Positions 1 through 10,780 of a DNA stretch of 64,000 nt are shown here, in pieces. Source of the stretch: Acanthosepion esculentum (lineage: Eukaryota; Mollusca; Cephalopoda; Sepiida; Sepiidae); the NCBI GenBank assembly GCA_964036315.1, contig OZ038510.1:87260664-87324663 (forward strand). The letters are read 5' to 3'. The first letter of the stretch is position 1, and each line of letters starts with the position of its first letter. A model generated the notes under the pieces. That model worked only from the letters and a program-made list of their open reading frames with translations, was not told where the DNA came from and ran no database searches. The position numbers and the translations under genes are program-made.

Positions 1-1170
1 ATTTTTACCGAATCCACTAAATATATGTTTCCAATTGTCGGGTTTTTCTTGCCTTATCCATAATCACAAATGTTTTTTCTACACCTTGAATAGAGTCGAG
101 CCGAAATTCAACGTTATGGGGACTTGTGTTATGTCATTTACGGATATTTTCATGCGGCCGGAAACTGGGAAATCAGTCATATTTCAATTGTTTGTAACTT
201 TTTTCCAGTAAAAGAAATGATTTCAAGATGGGTATCAAATTGTGTCCAATTATTTGATTTGTCTATGTTTGCAGGGATTTTTTATTTGGTCAGAAAGTAA
301 AAAGTACAGCTTTCACCATGTGCACTATATGTCGTCTGACAATTTACAGTGTCCGAATTCCAGTGTGCACAATAAGACTGCATTTCTAATTTTTCCTTTT
401 CATCGAATCCACTAAATATTGGTGCCCAATTGTCGGGTATTTCTTGCTTATCCATAATTATATAGGTGTTTTCTACACCTTGATTAGAGTCGAGGCGAAA
501 TTCAACGATATGGGGACTTGTGTTAGTTCATTTACGGAAATTTTCATGCGGCCTTAAACTGGGAAAACTGTCATATTTCACTTGTTTATAACTTTTTTCC
601 AGTAAAAGTAATATTTTCAAAATGGGTATCAAATTGTGTGCAATTATTTGATTTGTCTATGTTTACATGAATTTTTCATTTCGCCAGATAGTAAAAAGTA
701 CAGCTTTCACCATGTACGCGGTATGTCGTCTGACAATTTACAGCGTCCGAATTCCAGTGTGCAAAATATGACTGCATTTCTAATTTTTCCTTTTCATCAA
801 ATCCACAAAATATTTGTGTCCAATTGTGGGGAATTTCTTGCCTTATCCATAATTACAAAATTTTTCATACATCTTGACTAGAGTCGAGGCGAAATTCAAC
901 GATATGTGCACTTGTGTTAGCTCATTTGCGGAAATTTTCATGCGGCCCTCAACTGGGAAATCAGTCATATTTCACGTGTTTATAACATCTATTCTGTAAA
1001 AGAAATATTTTCAAAATGGGTATCAAATTGTGTGCAATTATTTGATTTGTCTATGTTTACAGGGATTTTGCATTTGGTCAGATAGTAAAAAGTACAGCTT
1101 TCACCATGTGCGCGGTATGTCGTCTGACAATTTACGTCGTCCGAGCATGTGCACAATAAGACTGCATTCT
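1..1170 (+). repeat. Satellite A array, left arm (about 395-bp unit, about 3 copies)
   Basis: The block starting AATCCACTAAATAT at 11 recurs at 406, and the neighbouring CATC word at 401 recurs at 795, which gives a period of 394-395 bp. The recurring order within the unit is CATGCGGCC, CTGGGAAA, GGGTATCAAATTGTG, GTAAAAAGTACAGCTTTCAC, GTCGTCTGACAATTTAC, TTTTTCCTTTTCATC. The sequence is AT-rich. The array is cut by the window start and ends abruptly at about 1170, where satellite B begins. The short open frames inside (for example 636-881) are unrelated to any family I recognise and are not conserved between copies. I do not recognise the satellite family. Confidence 0.93.
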
Positions 1171-3113
1171 AGGATCATCAGGCTAAGAAGGTGCAATATA
1201 TAATATAATCCGGATGAAAATCTGAATTCTAATGATGAATAGGATGCGATCATACCCGACATGTATGTTTTGTCGCTTTTCGCCATATAACAGACTGCTA
1301 CTTAGCAGACGCTTGATATTAATAAAAAAGCATTCATTAATGTTATTTTCTGAAACTACTGTCATAATTCTATGAACATCAGGTTTAGATGATGCAATAT
1401 GTAACATAATCCGGATGAAAGTATGAATTCTAATGATGAATAGGATGCGATCATACCCGACATGTATGTTTTGTCGCTTTTCGCCGTATAACAGACAGTT
1501 ACTTAGCAGACGCTTGATATTAATAAAAATTCATTTATTAATGTTATTTGATTAAATAGTGTCAGCATTCTATGAACATCAGTCTTAGATGATGCGATAT
1601 GTAAAATAATACGGATGAAAATCTGAATTCTAATGATGAATAGGATGCGATGATTACCCGACATGTATGTTTTGTCGCCTTTCCCCGTATAACAGACAAG
1701 TACTTAGCAGACTCTTGAAATTAATAAAAATGCCTTCATTAATGTTATTTTTTGTAACTAGTGACACAATTCTATGAACATCAGTTTTAGATGATACAAT
1801 ATGTAATATAATCCGGATGAAAATCTGAATTCTAATGATGAATAGGATGCGATCATACCCGACATGTATGTTTTGTCGCTTTTCGCCGTATAACAGACAG
1901 TTACTTAGCAGACGGTTGATATTAATAAAAATGATTTCATTATTAATATTTTCTAAATGAGTGTCAGCATTCTATGCACATCAGGCTTAGATGACTAAAT
2001 ATGTAATATAATCCGGATGAAAATCTGAATTCTAATTATATAATAGTGTACGATCATACCCGACTTGTATGCTTTGTCGCTTTTCGCCGTATAAGAGACA
2101 GCTACATAACAGACGCTTGATATTAATAAAAATGCATTCATTAATGTTATTTTCTGAAACTAGTGTCACCATTCTATGAACATCAGACTTAGATGATGGA
2201 ATATGTAATATAATCCGTATGAAAATCTGAATTCTAATGATGAATAGGATGCCATCATAACCCCACATGTATGTTTTCTCGCTTTTCGCCGTATAACAGA
2301 CAGCTAATTAGAGGACGATTGATATGAATAAAAATGAATTCATTAATGTTATTTTCTGAAATTGTGTCAGCATTCTATGTACATCAGGCTTAGATGATGC
2401 AATATGTACTATAATCCCAATGAAAATCTGACTTCTAATGATGAATAGGATGCGATCATTACCCGACATGAATGTTTGTCGCTTTTCGCCGAATAACAGA
2501 CAGTTACTTATCAGACGCTTTATATTAATATAAATCCATTCATTAATGTTATTTGCTGAAATAGTGTGAGCATTCTATGAAAATCAGGCTTAGATAATGC
2601 AACATGTAATATAATCCGGATGCAAATCTTAATTCTAATGAAGAATATGATGCGATCATTAACTGACATGTATTTTGGGTCGCTTTTTGCCGTATAACAG
2701 ACAGTTACTTAGCAGACGCTTGATATTAATAAAAATGCATTCATTAACGTTATTTTCTGAAATGGTGTCAGCATTCTATTAACATCAGGCTTCGATGATG
2801 TAATATGTAATAAAATCCGGATGAAAATCTGAATTATAATGATGAATAGGATTCGATCATTACCCGACATGTATGACTTGTCTCTTTTCGCCGTATAACA
2901 GACAATTACTTAGCAGACGCTTGATATTAATAAAAATGCATTCATTAATGTTATTTTCTGAAATAGTTTCTGCATTCTATGAACATCAGACTTAGATGAT
3001 GCAATATGTAATATAATCCGGATGAAAATCGGAATTCTAAAGAGGAATAGGATGCGATGATTACCCGACATGTATGTTTTGTCGCTTTTCGCCTTATAAC
3101 AGACAATTATTTA
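1171..3113 (+). repeat. Satellite B array, left arm (201-bp unit, about 10 copies)
   Basis: The word CATGTATG, followed by TTTTGTCGC and TTTCGCC, occurs at 1260, 1461, 1662 and 1863, which gives a strict 201-bp period. Each unit reads GGATGAAAATCTGAATTC, ATGAATAGGATGCGATCAT, CCCGACATGTATG, AACAGACAGTTACTTAGCAG, TTGATATTAATAAAAATGC, ATTCTATGAACATCAGGC. GC content is about one third. Units differ by scattered substitutions and by a one-base difference (GATCATACC versus GATCATTACC). The array ends at the inversion point near 3113. The family is not recognised. The unit length is in the range of many animal satellites, including centromeric ones, but here it lies about 60 kb from a telomere. Confidence 0.95.
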
Positions 3114-3154
3114 TAACATTAATGAATGCATTTTTATTAATATCAAGCGTCTGC
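3114..3154. other. Inversion point between B arrays: hairpin loop flanked by inverted arms
   Basis: The left arm, ending ACAGACAATTATTTA at 3113, is matched as a reverse complement by the right arm, starting TAAATAATTGTCTGT at 3155. The pairing continues outward through the GTCGCTTTTCGCC / GGCGAAAAGCGAC words and beyond, with rare mismatches (for example GCCTTATAAC on the left against the complement of GTTATACGGC on the right). The 41-bp spacer is a partial unit in the right-arm orientation, so the switch itself sits at about 3113/3114. The unit sequence changes direction here for good: every B copy to the left is forward and every copy to the right is reversed. Confidence 0.9.
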
Positions 3155-6100
3155 TAAATAATTGTCTGTTATACGGCGAAAAGCGACAAAACATATATGT
3201 CGGGTAATCATCGCATCCTATTCGTCATTAGAATTCAGATTTTCATCAGGATTATATTACATATTGCCTCATCTAAGCCTGATGTTCATTGAATGCTGAC
3301 ACTATTTCAGCAAATAACATTAATGAATGAATTGTTATTAATATCAAGCGTCTGCTAAGTATCTGTCTGTTATACGGCGAAAAGCGACAAAACATATATG
3401 TCGGGTAATGATCGCATCCTATTCATCATTAGAATTCAGATTTTCATCCGGATTATATTACATATTGCATCATCTAAGCGTGATGTTCATAGAATTCTGA
3501 CACATGTTTCAGAAAATAACATTAATGAATGTATTTTTATTCATATCAAGCGTCTGCTAAGTAACTGTCTGTTATACGGCGAAAAGTGACAAAATATACA
3601 TGTGCGGTAATAATCGCATCCTATTCATCATTATAATTCAGATTTTCATCCGGATTATATTACATATCGCATCATCTAAAACTGAAGTTCATAGAATTTT
3701 GACACTATCTCAGAAAATAACATTAATGAATGCATTTTTATTAATATCAAGCGTCTGCTAAGTAACTCTCTGTTATACGGCGAAAAGCGACAAAACATAC
3801 CTGTCGGGTATGATGGTATCCGCTTCATCATTATAATTCAGATTTTCATCCAATTTATATTACATATTGCATCATCTAAAACTGAAGTTCATAGAATGTT
3901 GACACTATTTCAGAAAATAACATTAATGAATGAATTTTTATTAATATCAATCGTCTGCTAAGTAACTCTCTGCTATACGGCGAAAATCGACAAAACATAC
4001 CTGTCGGGTATGATGGTATCCGCTTCATCATTAGAATTCAGATTTTCATCCGGATTATAATACATTTTGCATGATCTAACACTCTTTTAATAGAATGATG
4101 ACAGTAGTTTAAGAAAATAACATAAATGAATGCATTTTTATTAATATCAAGCGTCTACTATGTAACTGTCGATTATACGGCGAAAAGCTACAAAATAGGT
4201 CGGGTTTGATCGCATCATATTCTTCATAAGATTCGATATATTCTTCCGGATTATATTACATTTTGCATCATAAAGCATTATGTTCATAGAATGCTGGCAT
4301 TATTTTAAGAAAAGAAATTTAATTAATGCATTTTTATTAATATCAAGCGTCTGCTAAGTAACTGTCGGCAATACGGCGAAAAGAGACAAAACATCCAAAT
4401 CGGTTTTGATCGCATCATATTCATCATAAGAATTCAGATTTTCTGCTGGATTATATTACATTTTGCATAATGTATGACTTATGTTTATAGGATGTTGACA
4501 CTAGTAGAGGAAAATAACATTAATGAATGCATTTTTATTAATATCAAACGTCTACTGAGTAACTGTCTGTTATACGGCGAAAAGCGATACAACGTCCATG
4601 TCAAATTTAATCGCATCAAATTTATAATTAGAATTCAGATTTTCTCACGAATTAAATTATATTTTGTATAATCTATGACTTATGTTTATAGAATTCTCAG
4701 ACTAGTTTAAGAAAATAACATTTCTTAATGCATTTTTATTAATATCAAACGTCTGCGAAGTAATTCGTTTAATAGGCGAAAAGTGACAGAAAATCCAAGT
4801 CGGATTTGATCGCATCAATTTCATCCTAAGAATTCAGATTTTCTTCCGGATTATATTACATATTACATCATCTAAGCCTTATGTTTATAGAATGCGGAGA
4901 CGAGTTTCAGAAAATAACATTAATGACTGCATTTTTATTAATATGGAGCGTCTGCTAAGTAACTGTCTGTTAAACAACGAAATGCGACAAAACATTCTTG
5001 TCGGGTTTGATAGCATCATATTAATCATTAGAATTCAGATTTTCCTCAGGATTATATTACATTTTGCATCATCTCAGACTTTTCTTCATAGAATTCTGGC
5101 GCTAGTTTAAGAAAATAACATTAATGAACGCATTTTAAATATATATCAGGCCTCTGCTAAGTAACTGTCGGATATACGGCGAAAAGCCACAAAACATTCA
5201 AGTCGGGTTTTGATCGCATAATATTCATCATAAAATTCAAATTTTCTTCCGGATTATATTATATTTTGCATCATCTAAGCTTTAAGTTTATAGAATGCTG
5301 ATACTAGCTTCAGAAAATAACATTAATGATTGCATTTTTATTAATATCAAGAGTCTGCAAAGTAGCTTCGTTTGTACGGCGAAAAGCGACAAAACATCCA
5401 AGTCCGCTTTGATCGCATGTCATTCATTATTACAATTTAGATTGTCTTCCGGTTTATCTTACATTTAGCATCATCTAAGACTAATGGTTCAGAAAATAAC
5501 ATTAATGAATTCATTTTTAATAATATGAAACCTCTGCTAAGAAAATGCCGGTCATACAGCGAAAAGTGACAAAACGTACATGTCAGGTATGATCGGAGAA
5601 TATTCATCATTAGAATTCAGATTCTCTACCCGATTATAATATATTATGAATCATTTAAGACTTCTATTTATAGAATGTTGACACGAGTTTGAGAAAATAA
5701 CATTAATGTATGCATTTTTATTAATATCAAGACTCTGATAAATAACTGTCGGTTATACGACGAAAAGCGACAAAACATTCACGTGGGGTTTGATCGTATC
5801 ATATTCTTCATTAGAATTCAGATTTTAGTCCGGATTATATTACATTTTGCATCACGTAAGACATATGTTTATAGGATTCTGTCACAAGTTTAAGAAAAAA
5901 GCATTAATGAATGCATTTTTATTAATATCAAGCGTCTGCTAAGTAACTGTCTGTTATACGGCGAAAAGCGACAAAACAAACATGTCGGGTATGATCGCAT
6001 CCTATTCATCATTAGAATTCAGATTTTTATCCGGATTATATTACATATTGCATCATCTAAGAGTGAAGTTCATAGAATGCTGACACTATTTAAGCAAATA

Positions 6101-9100
6101 AAATTAATAAATGAATTTTTAATAAAATCAAGCGTCTGCTAAGTAACTGTCTGTTATACGGGGAAAGGCGACAAAACATACATGTCGGGTAAACATCGCA
6201 TCCTATTCATCATTAGAATTCAGATTTTCATCCGGATTATATTACATATCGCATCATCTAAGACTGATGTTCATAGAATGCTGACACTATTTCAGCAAAT
6301 AACATTAATAAATGAATTTTTATTAATATCAAGCGTCTGCTAAGTAACTGTCTGTTATACGGCGAAAAGCGACAAAACATACATGTCAGGTAATGATCGC
6401 ATCATATTCTTCATTAGAATTAAGATTTGCATCCGGATTATATTACATATTGCATCACTTAACCCTGATGTTCATAGAATGCTGACACTAGTTACAGAAA
6501 ATAACATTAATGAATGCATTTTTATTAATATCAGGCGTCTGCTAAGTAACTGTCTGTTATACAGCGAAATACGACAAAACATAGATATCGGGTAATCATC
6601 GGATCCTATTCATCATTAGAATTAAGATTTTTATCCGGATTATATTATATATTGCATCATCTAAGCCTGATGTTCATAGAATGTTGACACTATTTCAGAA
6701 AATAACATTTATGAATGCATTTTTGTTAATATAAAGCGTCTGCTAAGTAACTCTCTGTTATACGGCGAAATGCGACAAAACATACATGTCGGGTAAACAT
6801 CGCATCCTATTCATAATTAGAATTCAGATTTTCATCCGGATTATATTACATATTGCATCATCAAAGCCTGATGTTCTTAACATATTGACACTATTTTCAG
6901 AAAATAACATTAATGAATGTATTTTTATTAATATCAAGCGTCTGCTAAGTAACTGTCTGTTATACGGCGAAAAGCGACAAAACATGCATGTCGGGTAATC
7001 ATCGTATCCTATTCATCATTAGAATTCAGATTTTCATCCGCATTATATTACATATTGCGTTATCTAAGCCTGATGTTCATTGAATGCTGACACTCGTTTC
7101 AGAAAATAACATTAATGAATGCATTTATATTAAAATCAAGAATCTGCTATGTAACTATCCGTTATAAAGCGAAAAGCGACAAAACATACATGTCGGGTAA
7201 TGATCGCATCCTATTCATCATTAGAATTCAGATTTTCATCCGAATTATATTACATATTGTATCATCTACGCCTGATGTTCATAGAATGCAGACACTATTA
7301 CAGCGAATAACATTAATGAAATCATTTTTATTAATATTAAGCGTCTGCTAATTAACTGTTTTTTTTACGGCGGAAAGCAACAAAACATACATGTCGGTTA
7401 TGATCGCATCCTATTCATCATTAGAATTCAGATTTTCACACGGATTATATTACATATTGCATCATCTAAGTCTGATGTTCATAGAATACTGACACTATTT
7501 CAGAAAATAACATTAATGAATGCAATTTTATTCATATCAAGCGACCTCTAATTAATTGTCTGTTATACGGCGAAAAGCGACAAAACATACATGTCGGGTA
7601 ATGATCGCATCCTATTAATCATTAGAATTCAGATTTTCATCCGGATTATATTATATATTGCATCATCTAAGCCTCATGTTCATAGAATGCAGACACTAGA
7701 TTCAGAAAATAACATGAATGAATGCATTCTTATAAATATCAAGCGTCTGCTAAGTAACTGTCTATTATACGGCGAAAAGCGACAAAACATAAATGTCGGG
7801 TATGATCGCATCCTATTCATCATTATAATTCAGATTTTCATCCGGATTATATTACATAGTGCATCATCTAAGCTTGATCTTCCTAGAATGTTGACACTAG
7901 TTTCAGAAAATAACACTAATGAATGCATTTTTATTAATATCAAGCGTCTGCTAAGTAACTGTCTGTTATACTGCGAAAAGCGACAAAACATACATGTCGG
8001 GTTAGCGCATCCTATTCATAATTAGAATTCACATTTTCATTCGGATTATATTACGTATTGAATCATCTAAGCCTGATGTTCATAGAATGCTGACACTAGT
8101 TTCAGAAAGTAACATTAATGAATGCATTTTTTTTAATATCACGCGTTTGTTATGTAGCTGTTTTTTATACAGGAAAAGCGACAAAACATACATGTCGGGT
8201 ATGATCGCATCCTATTCATCATTAGAATTCAGATTTTCACACGGATTATATTACATATTGCATCATCTAAGTCTGATGTTCATAGAATTGTGACACTAGT
8301 TTCAGAAAATGACATTAATGAATGCATTTTTATTAATATCAAGCGTCTGCAAATAAGTGTCTGTTATACGGCGAAAAGCGATAAAACATACATGTCGGGT
8401 ATGATCGCATCCTATTCATCATTAGAATTCAGATTTTCATACGGATTATATTATATATTGCATCATCTAAACCTGATGTTCATAGAATGGTGACACTAGT
8501 TTCAGAAAATACCATTAATGAAGGCATTTTTATTAATATCAAAAGTCTGCTAAGTAACTGTCTATTATACGGCGAAATGCGACAAAACATACATGTCGGG
8601 TATGATCGCATCCTATTCATCATTACAATTCGGATTTTCATAAAGATTATATTACATATTGCATCATCTAAGACTGATGTTCATAGAATGATGTCACTAG
8701 TTTCAGAAAATAACATTAATGAATGCATTTTTATTAATATCAAGCGTCTGCTAAATAGCTGTCTGTTATACGGCTAAAAGCGCCAAAACATACATGTCGG
8801 GTATGATCGGATCCTATTCATCATTAGAATTCAGATTTTCATCCGGATTATATTCCATATTCCATCATCTAAGCCTGATGTTAATAGAATGCTGACACTA
8901 GTTTCAGAAAATAACATTAATGAATGCATTTTTATTAATATCAATCGTCTGCAAATAGCTGTCTGTTATACGGCGAAAAGCGACAAAACATACATGTCGG
9001 GGATGATCGCATCCTATTCATCATTAAAATTCAGATTTTCATACGGATTATATTACATATTGCATCATCTTCTCTTGATGTTCATAGAATTGTGACACAA

Positions 9101-9490
9101 GTTTCAGAAAATAACATTAATGAATGCATTTTTATTAATATCAAGCGTCTGCTAAGTAGCTGTCTGTTATACGTCGAAAAGCGACAAAACATACATGTCG
9201 GGTAGGATCGCATCCTATTCATCATTAGAATTCAGATTTTCATCCGGATTATATTACATATTGCATCATCTAAACCTGATGTTCATAGAATGATGACATT
9301 AATTTCAGACAATAACATTAATGAATGCATTTTTATCAATATCAAGCGTTGTGCTAAGTAGCAGTCTGTTATACGGCGAAAAGCGACAAAACATATATGT
9401 CGGGTATGATCACATCCTATTCATCATTAGAATTCCGATTTTCATCCGGATTATATTATATATTGCATCTTCTAAGCCTGATGTTCTTAG
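3155..9490 (-). repeat. Satellite B array, right arm, reversed (about 31 copies)
   Basis: This is the same 201-bp unit as in 1171-3113, now reverse-complemented: AACATTAATGAATGCATTTT, AATATCAAGCGTCTGCTAAG, TAACTGTCTGTTATACGGCG, ACAAAACATACATGTCGGG, GATCGCATCCTATTCATCAT. Units of 201-202 bp follow without interruption to about 9490. Where the spelling is GGGTATGATC the reading frame stays open from unit to unit (201 = 3 x 67), giving frames such as 7591-8025. Where it is GGGTAATGATC a TAA appears. That pattern explains the many 60-144-residue frames here and argues that none is a gene. Confidence 0.95.
4060..5890 (-). repeat. Diverged subfamily block inside the right B array
   Basis: About nine units in this stretch share variants that are rare elsewhere. 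These are TCGGGTTTGATCGCATCATA in place of the usual GGGTAATGATCGCATCC, ATTTTGCATCAT for ATATTGCATCAT, TTTAAGAAAATAAC for TTTCAGAAAATAAC, TTCTTCCGGA for TTTTCATCCGGA, and TATGTTTATAG for GATGTTCATAG. The units on both sides (about 3155-4060 and 5930-9490) are closer to the common consensus. The boundaries are approximate because the change is gradual over one unit at each side. Confidence 0.7.
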
Positions 9491-10780
9491 AATGCAGTCT
9501 TATTGTGCACATGCTCGGACGCCGTAAATTGTCAGACGACATACCGCGCACATGGTGAAAGCTGTACTTTTTACTATCTGACGAAATGAAAAATCCCTGT
9601 AAACATAGACAAATCAAATAATTCCACACAATTTGATACCCATTTTGAAAATATTTCTTTTACAGGATAAATGTTATAAACACGTGAAATATGACTGATT
9701 TCCCAGTTCAGGGCCGCATGAAAATTTCCGCAAATGTGCTAACACAAGTGCACATATCGTTGAATTTCGCCTCGACTCTAGTCAAGGTGTATGAAAAATT
9801 TTGTAATTATGGATAAGGCAAGAAATTCCCCACAATTGGACACAAATATTTTGTAGATTTGATTAAAAGGAAAAATTAGAAATGCAGTCTTATTTTGCAC
9901 ACTGGAATTCGGACGCTGTAAATTGTCAGACGACATACCGCGCACATGGTGAAAGCTGTACTTTTTACTATCTGGCAAAGAGAAAAATCCCTGTAAACAT
10001 AGACAAATCGATAAATTGCACACAATTTGATACCCATTTTGAAAATATTACTTTTACTGGAAAAAAGTTATAAACAAGTGAATTATGACAGTTTTCCCAG
10101 TTTAGGGCCGCATGAAAATTTCCGTAAATGTGCTACCACAAGTCCCCATATCGTTGAATTTCGCCTTGACTCTAATCAAGGTGTAGAAAAAACTTTTGTA
10201 ATTATGGATAAGCAAGAAATACCCGACAATTGTACACCAATATTTAGTGGATTCGATGAAAAGTAAAAAATAGAAATGCAGTCTTATTGTGCACACTGGA
10301 ATTCGGACACTGTAAATTGTCAGACGACATACCGCTCACATGGTGAAAGCTGTACTTTTTACTACCGGACCAAAATAAAACGCCCTGTAAACATAGACAA
10401 ATCAAATAATTGCACACAATTTGATACCCATTTTGAAAATATTTCTTTTACAGGAAAAAAAGTTATAAACAAGTGAAATATGACTGATTTCCCAGTTTAG
10501 GACCGGATGAAAATGTCCGCAAATGACCTAACACAAGTCCCCATAACGTTGAATTTCGCCTCGACACTAGTCAAGGTGTAGAAAAAACATTTGGTATTAT
10601 GGATAAGGCAAGAAATTCCCGACATTTGGACACCAATATTTTGTGAATTCGAAAAAAGAAAAATTAGAAATGCAGTCTTATTGTGCACACTGGAATTCGG
10701 ACGCTCTAAATTGTCAGACGACATAACGCGCACATCGTTAAAGCTGTACTTTTTACTATCTGACCAAATGAAAAATCCCT
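9491..10780 (-). repeat. Satellite A array, right arm, reversed (about 3.3 copies)
   Basis: This is the reverse complement of the 1-1170 satellite. TTGAATTTCGCC recurs at 9760, 10154 and 10549, giving periods of 394 and 395 bp. The B/A junction at 9490 (AGAATGCAGTCTTATTGTGC) is the reverse complement of the A/B junction at 1150-1170, including the flanking GCACATGCTCGGAC word that is absent from internal copies. The array stops in mid-unit at ATCCCT (10780), where minisatellite C begins. Short open frames here (for example 9778-10023 minus) mirror those in 1-1170 and are by-products of the repeat. Confidence 0.93.

Larger units (their letters stand above)
1..10780. repeat. Large inverted duplication A-B-B'-A'
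   Basis: The whole AT-rich part of the window is one imperfect palindrome about 3114-3154. Both outer edges are satellite A and both inner parts satellite B. The A/B boundary is the same sequence on each side. A copies pair in order: the copies next to B on both sides carry TGTGCACTTG and CACGTGTTTATAAC, the second pair carries GGGAAAACTGTCAT and AAAAGTAATATT, and the third pair carries CGTTATGGGG and GGAAATCAGTCAT. The first B unit on each side shares CAGACTGCTACTTAGCA. Paired copies differ by a few percent, so the duplication is not recent. The B arms have unequal length (about 1.9 versus 6.4 kb). Confidence 0.88.

Noticed and set aside
636..881. Short frames in satellite A (81 codons) repeated on the other strand at 9778-10023
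   Set aside because: The two are mirror copies of the same satellite segment and are interrupted in the other A copies. No domain is recognised.
7591..8025. A 144-codon frame in satellite B with a hydrophobic stretch (ILFIIRIQIFIRIIL) that looks like a membrane segment
   Set aside because: The same peptide recurs in each AT-rich 201-bp unit and is broken by a TAA in units spelled GGGTAATG. The hydrophobicity reflects AT-rich codons. It is not a gene.
1171..9490. Satellite B as a centromeric satellite
   Set aside because: The unit length is suitable, but the array is only about 8 kb, is interrupted by an inversion, lies near a telomere, and has no CENP-B-box-like motif that I can see.
1..10780. 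Fold-back read or assembly artefact as an explanation of the palindrome
   Set aside because: Artefactual fold-backs are nearly identical between arms. Here paired A units differ by a few percent and the B arms differ threefold in length.
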